A DNA stretch of 56,122 bases. It comes from a bacterium. Its GTDB lineage: Bacteria > SM23-31. Both the position numbers and the translations under genes were made by a program. Below the pieces are notes generated by a model, which was not told the origin of the DNA, did not search any database, and worked only from the letters and a program-made list of their open reading frames with translations. Below are positions 20,124-28,022 of this stretch, piece by piece. Numbering within the stretch: position 1 is the first letter of the stretch; every line of letters begins with the position of its first letter. The stretch lies in NCBI GenBank assembly GCA_028278455.1, contig JANQEH010000162.1, positions 1-56,122 on the forward strand, given 5' to 3'.

Positions 20124-20861
20124 ATGGATGATATAATGAGAAATATTGAAACGATTATCGTGGGGCTGCTGACCCTGCCGTCGCTTTATTTATTACTGCT
20201 TTTGATCAATCTTCCGCTGCGGGAGAGAATGCATTCATCATTCAAAAGAGTTGCAAAAGAGGAGGGGATGTGGAAAACCATCGGTGCTGTAACAATAGTT
20301 TCAGCTTTCATACTGGGGAATACAATTCTGTCAACCGATTACCTGTTCGATATATCGGATTTCAATGATAACGGGATAAAACTCGATGTTTACATGAGCA
20401 GAGACGAGATGCTGAAAAACTCAAAACTGCCGACCTATATCAACGATATCCTGCCCAGGATTTACGATGATCATGAAATCGATTCCGGCAGGTTAAGTCA
20501 TATCAAAACTGTATTCAGGTATCAGAAATACTACATTTGTAATGATCCTGAAAGTGCGCAGGAGGTTAGAAGCCTGCAGCTGAAATCTACAGTTCTAAAA
20601 GGAGCTTCACTAAATTCCATCCTGACTTTTTGCCTGTTTTCCATGGTATTTGTGAAAATCGGAAGTCTTAACGTAATCAGAAAATTCAGAAAAAAAGAAA
20701 GGATCCCGAATGTAGCGGATTTAGGTACATTTCTCACTCTGTGCATAGTGCTGTTAGTTCTGTACGGGATATGTTACTTTGGGTATTATGAGGCAGAGCT
20801 TGAATACGTTAAGAGAATTATCGGCCTTTACCACGGGCAGCAGCCATTGGGCATTAACTGA
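20124..20861 (+). CDS. Hypothetical membrane protein (245 aa)
   Basis: The protein shows about four membrane helices: residues 10-29, 52-68, 155-177 and 198-222. A soluble extracytoplasmic region of about 85 residues (70-155) lies between the second and third. The start at 20124 has a good GGGAGG ribosome-binding site. No enzymatic motif is visible and I do not recognise the family. It lies between two unknown genes on the same strand and upstream of the second structured intergenic element. Confidence 0.7.
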   Translation: MDDIMRNIETIIVGLLTLPSLYLLLLLINLPLRERMHSSFKRVAKEEGMWKTIGAVTIVSAFILGNTILSTDYLFDISDFNDNGIKLDVYMSRDEMLKNSKLPTYINDILPRIYDDHEIDSGRLSHIKTVFRYQKYYICNDPESAQEVRSLQLKSTVLKGASLNSILTFCLFSMVFVKIGSLNVIRKFRKKERIPNVADLGTFLTLCIVLLVLYGICYFGYYEAELEYVKRIIGLYHGQQPLGIN

Positions 20862-20951
20862 TGCATGTATGATCAAAACACTGGTATGAAGCAGTAAAAA
20901 AGCATATTGTTTTAAAAAAGTTCATTTAATATATTCACCGATATATCATGA

Positions 20952-21045
20952 ACGGGAATGGTCCGAATCCAGCCGGTCTCCCGTCAATTCTCGAATATTA
21001 GGAGCCTCTTTTTGATATATATCAATATGTCACAGGGAGGCTTTT
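20952..21045 (+). promoter_or_regulatory. Candidate structured RNA / attenuator, copy 2, leader of the HEPN cassette
   Basis: Hairpin A pairs ACGGGA (20952-20957) with TCCCGT (20979-20984). Hairpin B pairs AGCCTC (21003-21008) with GAGGCT (21037-21042), followed by TTTT; its loop holds the palindrome TTGATATATATCAA. It matches copy 1 in order, length and sequence blocks. It ends 26 bases before the first gene of the HEPN cassette, so it could attenuate that operon or terminate transcription from upstream. Confidence 0.45.
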
Positions 21046-21071
21046 GTGTTATCTAATAGTTGGAGAAAATA

Positions 21072-21686
21072 ATGTTAGAACTACCCTACAAAATACCTAA
21101 TAGAGCTATTAATAATTTAAAAGAGTCATTAATTCACATTGAGACATCTGATGATTCTATAATTGAATTGAAAATAGTCATGCAAGGGAATGATATGAAT
21201 TTAAGAGAATTAGGATATTTCCTAATTTTTATTGATAAGCTTTATGGAAGAATTCAACCGGAAGGAATACATAGCTATTCCAGATTAAGAGAAAAACAAT
21301 TGAAAATATCGGAACTAAAAAGTGGATCTATAGAGGCTATAATATCTGGTGAAGTAGCATCAGTCGGAGCAGAAATCTCAGCGCTTTATTTTTTTGTGTT
21401 TGTATTACCTATAGTCTTGGAAAGAACATCAAAAGCATATAGAAATTATGAAGAAGGTCGGCTTTTTAGAGTAAATAGACAAAGAATTAAAAATGAGCTT
21501 GAAAAAGAAGAGAGAATTAAAAACATAAGTGAAAGACATATCGATGAGTTGATTTCTTTAATTCGATATTTAGTATTACTTGATAAGAAAATTATTCCTC
21601 CAGTAAAAAGGTTTTACGAGAAATATATTAGGAACATTATAATTCAAATAAAGGATAATAAGAATGATAAAAAGAAATTCAAATAG
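21072..21686 (+). CDS. Hypothetical protein with possible single membrane helix; first gene of HEPN cassette
   Basis: The 204-residue protein is highly charged except for one hydrophobic segment (ALYFFVFVLPIVL, about residues 98-110), which could be a membrane helix or a buried core. A Lys/Glu-rich coiled-coil-like region (about residues 130-160) and a second helix-rich tail follow. The ATG at 21072 has TTGGAG eight bases upstream; the TTG itself is an unlikely start. The gene lies 14 bases before a winged-helix gene, and all three genes of the set are markedly A+T-rich. I do not recognise the family. In context it may be an accessory, sensor or membrane-effector component. Confidence 0.65.
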   Translation: MLELPYKIPNRAINNLKESLIHIETSDDSIIELKIVMQGNDMNLRELGYFLIFIDKLYGRIQPEGIHSYSRLREKQLKISELKSGSIEAIISGEVASVGAEISALYFFVFVLPIVLERTSKAYRNYEEGRLFRVNRQRIKNELEKEERIKNISERHIDELISLIRYLVLLDKKIIPPVKRFYEKYIRNIIIQIKDNKNDKKKFK

Positions 21687-21700
21687 AAGGAGAAAAGTAG

Positions 21701-22423
21701 ATGTCTGAAGAAAAGTTTAAATTACCCGGTTCTTCCTATGAAGAATTAATCAAGATAATAAAAGCCTACAAAACCTTTTCTGCAGCTGTACCGCTATATG
21801 AAGTAAGTAAATTGATTAATCTACATAGAACAAATATTAGTAGAAATGTAGGGTTCCTTATTGCTTTAGGGATATTAGAATCCGGTAAACATAAGAAAAT
21901 ATCCCCTACAGGTGTCAAATTAGCACAATCTTTAAATTACCCTGAGATGAAAGATGAAATAAAGAACAATTGGCAGGAAATAGTCCAACAAAATGATTTT
22001 CTATCAAAGACTATCACTGCTATTAAAATTAGAAATGGAATGGATCAGCAAACATTGGAAGCTCATATAGCATATTCAGCTGGCCAGCCAAAAAAATCTC
22101 AAATCATGACTGGAGCAAGAACAGTAATCGAAATTTTGAAAGTGTCAGAATTAATACTAGAAATTGACGGAAAGTATCTAGCGGGTTCAAATCAATTAAA
22201 TAGAACTGAAACAGCGAATTTGAAAAGGGAAAATATTGAAGATGAGCAGATTATTGAAAATCAAACCGAGACTACTAGATTTTCTATTGAAAAAGACTCA
22301 AAACAGATTATAAATCTAAATATAAATATACAGCTGAATATTGATTACAAACAGAGTATTTTAAATGAAATCGGTCCCTCAATCAATTCATTTATACAGT
22401 CTATCAGAGAGAATAATAAATAG
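21701..22423 (+). CDS. Winged-helix (DUF5343-like) protein; second gene of HEPN cassette
   Basis: The 240-residue product opens with a domain like those of DUF5343-type proteins: YEELIKIIKAYKTFSAAV, then a helix-turn-helix (YEVSKLINLHRTNISRNVGFLIALGILES). A variable acidic linker follows, then the C-terminal strand NLNINIQLNI. Such proteins often accompany HEPN or other RNase-type effectors. It is preceded by AAGGAGAAAAG, a strong ribosome-binding site. It could be a DNA-binding regulator or an antitoxin-like partner for the next gene. The role is inferred; the family resemblance is moderate. Confidence 0.7.
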   Translation: MSEEKFKLPGSSYEELIKIIKAYKTFSAAVPLYEVSKLINLHRTNISRNVGFLIALGILESGKHKKISPTGVKLAQSLNYPEMKDEIKNNWQEIVQQNDFLSKTITAIKIRNGMDQQTLEAHIAYSAGQPKKSQIMTGARTVIEILKVSELILEIDGKYLAGSNQLNRTETANLKRENIEDEQIIENQTETTRFSIEKDSKQIINLNINIQLNIDYKQSILNEIGPSINSFIQSIRENNK

Positions 22424-22453
22424 CATACAATGGATTTTAAAGGGTGAACAAAA

Positions 22454-23410
22454 ATGCCAAACATTTTCACTAATACAACCGCTGAACTAGTTATACAGGT
22501 AGTCGAAGCTGTACAAATTAATAAGAATACAACAATCGAGTTAATTCAAGATTTTTGCGATATTTCGAATAAACAAGCTTCAAATGCTCTCAAACTTGCT
22601 CAAGATCTCATGTTAATAAAAAGTAATAATAACTTTTTTGAACCATTAGGTCCTCTTGTAAAGTTTATTTCTACTCCAAACGACAAAAGAAAAGCCTCGA
22701 TATTGAGAATAGCTTTAGAATCATATAAACCTTTTGTTATTTTTAGAGAAAGACTGTCTGCCACAGGCTCGGTTGACACTGCTGCACAACAGACAAAGAC
22801 AATGCTTGATTTAGATGCTCACAGAGAAGAAATAAAAGATACTCTAATTAGTCTAGGAACTTATACCAATGCTCTATTTAGTAAGGGTGGTGGTCAGTAT
22901 GATATTGTTTCCAGTGGTATTGAAAATGTCTTATCAAAGATTGCAGAAGGCGCAACTGAATTGTCAACCTCAGAATACATTATTCGAAATCAGATTGGTA
23001 ATAAGTCAAATGATTTAGATAGAAATGATATTATTTTACCTCTTTCACAAGCTTTGATAAGGGCAAATGCTGGAGATTCAATTAATGCAGTTTCTGAAGC
23101 GTCTAGGGCTATTGAATCATTCATATATAAATTATCAATTATGTTAAATGTTGAGCTCTCGGGAGCATCAGGTATAAATCAAAAACTTGCTAAATTCAGA
23201 TCAGATAACAAACTACCAAAGAAAATAGTTGAAGCTGCAAAATATTTAGGACAGATAAGAAATGCAGCTGATCATGGTATAGATGCGGATCCAGATGTTG
23301 GTGAAATTTGGAATATCCAAAAGTCTACCGGTTTGGAGTATGTCTTTGTCACTTGCTCATTTATAGCTTCGGTTCTTGAAAGAAAAGACAATGGCCGCTT
23401 TATTATCTAA
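22454..23410 (+). CDS. Winged-helix/HEPN-domain protein, possible RNase effector
   Basis: Residues of about 8-70 form a winged helix, followed by a helical middle with ILRIALESYKPFVIFRERLSATG and REEIKDTLISLGTYTNAL. The C-terminal 130 residues look like a HEPN/Abi-C-type helical domain: LIRANAGDSINAVSEASRAIESF then QIRNAADHGID. This supplies the R-x4-H motif (Arg269, His274), the catalytic signature of HEPN RNases. Such domains act in abortive infection and toxin-antitoxin systems. It is the last gene of an A+T-rich three-gene cassette. RNase activity is inferred from the motif only; a non-catalytic HEPN is possible. Confidence 0.72.
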   Translation: MPNIFTNTTAELVIQVVEAVQINKNTTIELIQDFCDISNKQASNALKLAQDLMLIKSNNNFFEPLGPLVKFISTPNDKRKASILRIALESYKPFVIFRERLSATGSVDTAAQQTKTMLDLDAHREEIKDTLISLGTYTNALFSKGGGQYDIVSSGIENVLSKIAEGATELSTSEYIIRNQIGNKSNDLDRNDIILPLSQALIRANAGDSINAVSEASRAIESFIYKLSIMLNVELSGASGINQKLAKFRSDNKLPKKIVEAAKYLGQIRNAADHGIDADPDVGEIWNIQKSTGLEYVFVTCSFIASVLERKDNGRFII

Positions 23411-23448
23411 AACTGCAAATTAATCAATCTTTCTAGAAATTACACTCC

Positions 23449-25155
23449 TCACCTCTTCTCGATCTGGAAATACTTAAACACCGGGTAGATGATGCTGCGT
23501 TTGCCGAGGCCGATCTTTTCGAAGTAGTCGTTAAGAATGTTCCAGCCGGTGAAATTATCCTTTACCTCGGGTTCCAGTCCGTAAAAAGCAAGATTCGCCA
23601 GCGGCTGGGCCATATCCACCCTGTACGTCCCGGCGGGGAATGTCTTTCCTTCTGACCGTACGAAATTACCTTCGAGTATTGTCATGTTGTACCTGTCCCT
23701 CCATCTTTTTCGGATACCGTCTATCACGAATTCCTCGCCATGAGCCGTAACCGGGCTGTCCAGGACATCGACATTTATACCCTGAATGCGGAGTTTTTCA
23801 ACTATGAAATCCAGCTCTGCGGGTATAAGATAACCGGCAGGAACAATAGCTTCTTTTATGCCTACAGCCTTTGTCAGGTGCTCAACACCACTGCATAATT
23901 CCGGTTCACCATCGGCAGTTCCGGGTTTGGTCCTTTGAACGCTTGTTCCGGGAATGTATTCTGCTTCGTTCCGGTTATATGCGTAGATATTGACCTTGCC
24001 GTAAGACTCATAGTCACCCTCCACGAAGTTTGTAAGGTCTCCTGATGAGGCTTTTTCCCGAATATTCTTGACGACATCCTCATCTGCCGCTTCGCAGATC
24101 TCAAGCATTTCTTTACCGTGTTTATTCGTATATTCGAGTAGTTCAGTGATGTATGCATACTGGGCGTAGATCTTCCTCTCAAAAGGCGGATATCCGGCTG
24201 TCTCCACCAGTATCGACATCCTGTTCCTCAATCCGTAAGCATTTGCGGCGAATTTTGCTTCTGTACTCCAGTAGGCGTTTTCATGACTCCAGACAGTCGG
24301 AGGCCAGTTGTCTTCATCGTGCAGGCAGTGAGTGAACGTTTCGAGCCCGAAATTATCTCTTACAGCATTCCTGACATCCGGGAAAAGGTCCTTGTATATA
24401 TATTCTCTCGGTCCAGGGTGTGCCGCCGGGACAGTGCAACCGGCATAACATATCGCATACCCATGCTTCACTCGCCCCATGGCATGGGCGTCGAAGAACA
24501 GGACAGGATCCCATCTGTTTATTACTGTCCGGTAAAGCCCTTTTAATTCAGTGGTTTCAAGTTTTATTGCGTCCCGGTTAAGGTCGAAATCGCCCGAATT
24601 AGTCCGCGATCCGATCATGTTCGGAGTTCCATCTCTTGTTCTCCAGGTATCGTTGCCGTCAACATTGAAATTCGGGCAGAAGATAATGATCTGGTTATCC
24701 AGAAGGTATTTTTTATCACCCAGGAGAATATCCCGCATGACCATGAGGATAGCTTCTTTTCCTTCGGCTTCCGGAGGATGGATATTTCCCTGAATGTATA
24801 TAACAGGTTTTCCGGAACGCTCTGCCTGTTCGGGAGATGTTATCCTGGGTTCAGAGAGTACAAGGGCGGAGCAGACTTTCCGGAGCGGGCTTGTATACAT
24901 GTTGAATACATGGACATTCTCGCTGTTCCATTTTAGCATATTGATATATTCATGTACCTGGAATGATGAAGTTGTCCTGTTGTATTCAGTCTTTTCGGGT
25001 ACTGTCTGGTATTTCTTCTCCCATTTGCCGTTCCAGCCTTCGGGTACATCGGCACCCCAGTAGATCCTGTCAACAGTCTGCGAATTTGCAGATGATGAAA
25101 TAAAAAGAATAAGTAGAATAATTACCGGCAGAGATAGGATTCTTTTCATTGACAA
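23449..25155 (-). CDS. Secreted M14 family zinc carboxypeptidase-like protein
   Basis: The 568-residue protein starts with a signal peptide (MSMKRILSLPVIILLILFISSSANS). It shows M14 zinc-peptidase motifs: GNIHPPEAEGKEA (His and Glu zinc ligands), FDLNRD, and FDAHAMG (third zinc ligand His), with SILVETAGYPP further on likely to supply the catalytic acid region. It probably acts outside the cytoplasm on peptides or peptidoglycan fragments. The length fits the larger bacterial members, which carry a C-terminal extension (here about 200 residues). It stands alone between convergent and divergent neighbours, and the convergent HEPN gene ends only 38 bases away. Confidence 0.85.
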   Translation of the reverse strand: MSMKRILSLPVIILLILFISSSANSQTVDRIYWGADVPEGWNGKWEKKYQTVPEKTEYNRTTSSFQVHEYINMLKWNSENVHVFNMYTSPLRKVCSALVLSEPRITSPEQAERSGKPVIYIQGNIHPPEAEGKEAILMVMRDILLGDKKYLLDNQIIIFCPNFNVDGNDTWRTRDGTPNMIGSRTNSGDFDLNRDAIKLETTELKGLYRTVINRWDPVLFFDAHAMGRVKHGYAICYAGCTVPAAHPGPREYIYKDLFPDVRNAVRDNFGLETFTHCLHDEDNWPPTVWSHENAYWSTEAKFAANAYGLRNRMSILVETAGYPPFERKIYAQYAYITELLEYTNKHGKEMLEICEAADEDVVKNIREKASSGDLTNFVEGDYESYGKVNIYAYNRNEAEYIPGTSVQRTKPGTADGEPELCSGVEHLTKAVGIKEAIVPAGYLIPAELDFIVEKLRIQGINVDVLDSPVTAHGEEFVIDGIRKRWRDRYNMTILEGNFVRSEGKTFPAGTYRVDMAQPLANLAFYGLEPEVKDNFTGWNILNDYFEKIGLGKRSIIYPVFKYFQIEKR

Positions 25156-25256
25156 TCTCCCGTAAATAATGATGTTGTTTGGTTTGGCAGGATCTTTATT
25201 GTATGATTTTAATCAAAATTACCGTCTTTTGCAAGAAATAAGGTTTTATTTAATTA

Positions 25257-25285
25257 TTGTTTTAAAAATAAATTCTTTGTATAAT
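25257..25285 (+). promoter_or_regulatory. Sigma-70-like promoter of the phosphatase gene
   Basis: TTGTTT at 25257-25262 and TATAAT at 25280-25285 are separated by 17 bases, about 56 bases before the start at 25342. The TTTGTATAAT context recurs before several genes (26909-26917 is another). Confidence 0.5.
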
Positions 25286-25341
25286 TCAGATACATCCGTA
25301 TATACAGAACATACATATCGCATCCATACATACGGCGGGAC

Positions 25342-26847
25342 ATGACACTTCGTCTTAAACTAATCCTACTTACTATAATCGAGATCGTTCTTACAGTTAC
25401 GGTTGCAGGTTACTTTGCGTTTTACGAATCCCGCAAAGAGATCGAAGATCTGGCACGTGAGCTCACAATGTCAAAGACAAACGAAGCTTATACTCTTATA
25501 GAGGAAAATCACAAGAACGGGAACGGGCTACCGGACGAGCTAAAAACCAGTATTTCGGCTATCCGTGTTGCCGAGGGTGGATATATTTCCGTCCTGAGTA
25601 ACGCATCCGGCCCGGAAAAGGGAAAACTTGTAATTCATCCCTCTAATGAAGGATTGCTCCTGTATAATGACGAATTCCCACATATAATGGATATCCTGGA
25701 CAGGATCGACTTAAATGGGAGGGAGAACGGCTTTGGAGGATTTACCAGGTACATCCAACAGACCGAGGCAGAAGGTAGGCAGGGTGAGAAGAAGATAGGG
25801 TATTATAAATACTTTGCGCCTCTTGACCTGGTAGTGCTTGCAACAGGATATGAGCAGGATATCTTCTCGAGCAGTGAGGTCGTCAAGCAGACTACTATTA
25901 ACGTAATAATCGTTGTATCCCTGGTGGGAATAATAGTCGTATTTTTTACAATCCGGCAGATGTTCAAACCCATCCAGATACTGATCGATAACACTAAGGA
26001 AGTTGCACGAGGCAACTGGGATGTTTCGATCGATCACAAATCAGACGACGAGATCGGGAGGTTGAGCGGCTCATTCAATGAGATGGTAAAGTCGCTCAGA
26101 GACAACTCAAAGATATGGCATGAATTTCAGCTTGCAAAGGAAATGCAGATGGGTATGCTGCCGGAAACCTGCCCCGACGTCTCCGGCATAAGGATAAGTG
26201 CAGAATCTATACCCGCAAAGCAGGTCGGTGGAGATTTCTATGATTTTATCGAACCCGGACCGGGTAAACTCGGAATTGTGATCGGGGATGTATCCGGGCA
26301 TGGGGTATCTTCGGCAATTGTTATGTCTGCAGCGATGAGTACAGTAAGGTTCGCAGCCGAAGAGAAGCAAAAAACAGACAGGGTGATGAGCATAGCAAAT
26401 TCCAGGCTGAAGAAAGATATTAAGAAAAATATGTTCGTTGCTATGTTTTATGGTGTTATCGACCTGGAAACGATGACGCTTAATTATACTAATGCCGGAT
26501 TGCCACTGCCGCTTTTATGGCGTGACGGCACAGTTATCGACCTTCCCAGAAGTAAATCCCGCAAGCAGTTCCCACTGGGAATTGTCAATGACTGTGAATA
26601 CCTGGAATGTCAGTATTCACTCCAGCCGAATGACGTCCTGGTTTTTTATTCGGACGGAATTATTGAAGCGATGAATGACCAGCAGCAATTCTATGAGTAT
26701 GAGCGTTTTGTGTCTTCTGTGAAGAAGCATATAGAGCTTACTCCTGATAATATGATGAAAGAACTGATCAATGATATGAACGACTATATCGGAGGATACG
26801 AGCTATACGATGACGTTACGCTTGTAATCGCAAAGATCGTGAAATGA
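25342..26847 (+). CDS. Membrane-anchored SpoIIE-type PP2C phosphatase with sensor and HAMP domains
   Basis: The 501-residue protein has a membrane helix at about residues 7-28, an extracytoplasmic Cache-like sensor (about 29-185), a second helix (about 186-210), a HAMP linker, then a PPM/SpoIIE phosphatase. The phosphatase motifs are KEMQMGMLP, KQVGGDFYDF, GIVIGDVSGHGV, YTNAGLPLPLL and VLVFYSDGIIEAMN, with metal-binding Asp residues present. Related RsbU-type enzymes dephosphorylate anti-sigma-factor antagonists and so link an outside signal to gene expression. No partner kinase or STAS protein is adjacent. It has its own promoter-like sequence. Confidence 0.9.
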   Translation: MTLRLKLILLTIIEIVLTVTVAGYFAFYESRKEIEDLARELTMSKTNEAYTLIEENHKNGNGLPDELKTSISAIRVAEGGYISVLSNASGPEKGKLVIHPSNEGLLLYNDEFPHIMDILDRIDLNGRENGFGGFTRYIQQTEAEGRQGEKKIGYYKYFAPLDLVVLATGYEQDIFSSSEVVKQTTINVIIVVSLVGIIVVFFTIRQMFKPIQILIDNTKEVARGNWDVSIDHKSDDEIGRLSGSFNEMVKSLRDNSKIWHEFQLAKEMQMGMLPETCPDVSGIRISAESIPAKQVGGDFYDFIEPGPGKLGIVIGDVSGHGVSSAIVMSAAMSTVRFAAEEKQKTDRVMSIANSRLKKDIKKNMFVAMFYGVIDLETMTLNYTNAGLPLPLLWRDGTVIDLPRSKSRKQFPLGIVNDCEYLECQYSLQPNDVLVFYSDGIIEAMNDQQQFYEYERFVSSVKKHIELTPDNMMKELINDMNDYIGGYELYDDVTLVIAKIVK

Positions 26848-26967
26848 GTTTGGGTGTTTAAAATTTAATTTGAAAATCAATCCTGTGGTATTTATCGTAT
26901 AAATCATTTTGTATAATCGCAAAGGATATAAAAAATACACTTTAATTACTAACTAAACGAGGATATA

Positions 26968-27384
26968 ATGAATTCGGTATTTACGGATAAGTCGATTGAA
27001 CCGGATGAAATCGCGCTAATGGAAGTGATTGGTGAAAAGGCAGAATATTTAAAAGAAATCCTGAATCACATTCATATTGAGCTGGATAACATAAAGATCG
27101 AATGGAAACATTACGGAAAAAAATACGGGTGGCAGATGAAGGTTTTCAAGAAGAAAAGAAATCTTTTATTCCTTCTTCCGTTCAAAAATGACTTCAGTAT
27201 CGTATTTGTTCTTGGCGATAAGGCTGTTGCTGCGTGTGAAAATAGTGATCTTCCAAAGGATCTGATCGAAACCATAAAGAATGAGAAAAAATACATGGAG
27301 GGAAGGGGAGTCCGAATTGATGTCAGGTCGAAAGGAGATGTCGACATAGTAAAAACGCTTTTAAAGATCAAAGTCGAGAATTAA
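26968..27384 (+). CDS. DUF3788-like small protein
   Basis: The 138-residue soluble protein has the layout of DUF3788: an N-terminal helix, IEWKHYGKKYGWQMKVFKKKR in the middle, LLFLLPFKNDFSIVFVLGDKAV, and a C-terminal KGDVDIVKTLLKIK. Function of the family is unknown. AGGA precedes the ATG by a few bases, and a TTTGTATAAT box lies about 50 bases upstream. It is followed by a HEAT-like gene 59 bases on. Confidence 0.7.
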   Translation: MNSVFTDKSIEPDEIALMEVIGEKAEYLKEILNHIHIELDNIKIEWKHYGKKYGWQMKVFKKKRNLLFLLPFKNDFSIVFVLGDKAVAACENSDLPKDLIETIKNEKKYMEGRGVRIDVRSKGDVDIVKTLLKIKVEN

Positions 27385-27443
27385 TTTTCAAGACCAGGTT
27401 AAAATTTGCACCATAGTAACCTCGTTATTGAGGACTGTTTTCT

Positions 27444-28019
27444 ATGTCAGCCGATGCTAAAATCAATAAAGCGCTACAGGGACTGCATTCCGGAAATGCA
27501 AAAGAGCGCGATAAACACTATTTTACATTATTACCTGTAAGTGAGCTGACACCGGAAAAACTGTATCATGCTTGGGATGATCTTGCCTCTTTGTTGTCCG
27601 AGCCCGAATTGTCTAAGAAATTTTCAGCAATTCACCTTTTGGTCAACCTTTTTAAGGTTGACAAGGAGGATAAGTTTAAAAAAATCTTCGATGAGTTCTA
27701 TGGGCTGCTTGCACATGAAAGTCCTGTTATATCTCCGCATATAGCAGGAAAATCAGGGAAGGTGATCAGGGCAAAACCTCAATTGAAGAAAAAAATCCTT
27801 CCAAAGTTATTAGATATTGATAAGATAAGTAAATGCAGGCAACCTGAATTAATCAAGGCTTATGTTGTCGAATCTTTCGATGATTGTTTCGACCTTGCTA
27901 ACGAAAATGAAAAGGAACAAATATTATCATTCGTATCAGCCCAGAAGGATAGTATAAGCCCAAAAACAAGAAAAAAAGCAAAGGAATTCATCATAAAGTG
28001 GAGTCCAATAAAGGAATAA
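27444..28019 (+). CDS. Hypothetical helical (HEAT-like) protein
   Basis: The 191-residue, Lys-rich all-helical protein has repeated amphipathic helices of the HEAT/ARM kind (LASLLSEPELSKKFSAIHLLVNLF, then LKKKILPKLLDIDKI). It would serve as a binding scaffold if that is right. It carries no catalytic motif, signal or membrane segment. It ends three bases before the alpha-galactosidase ATG, so the two may be co-translated, although a functional link is not evident. Confidence 0.65.
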   Translation: MSADAKINKALQGLHSGNAKERDKHYFTLLPVSELTPEKLYHAWDDLASLLSEPELSKKFSAIHLLVNLFKVDKEDKFKKIFDEFYGLLAHESPVISPHIAGKSGKVIRAKPQLKKKILPKLLDIDKISKCRQPELIKAYVVESFDDCFDLANENEKEQILSFVSAQKDSISPKTRKKAKEFIIKWSPIKE

Positions 28020-28022
28020 GTG

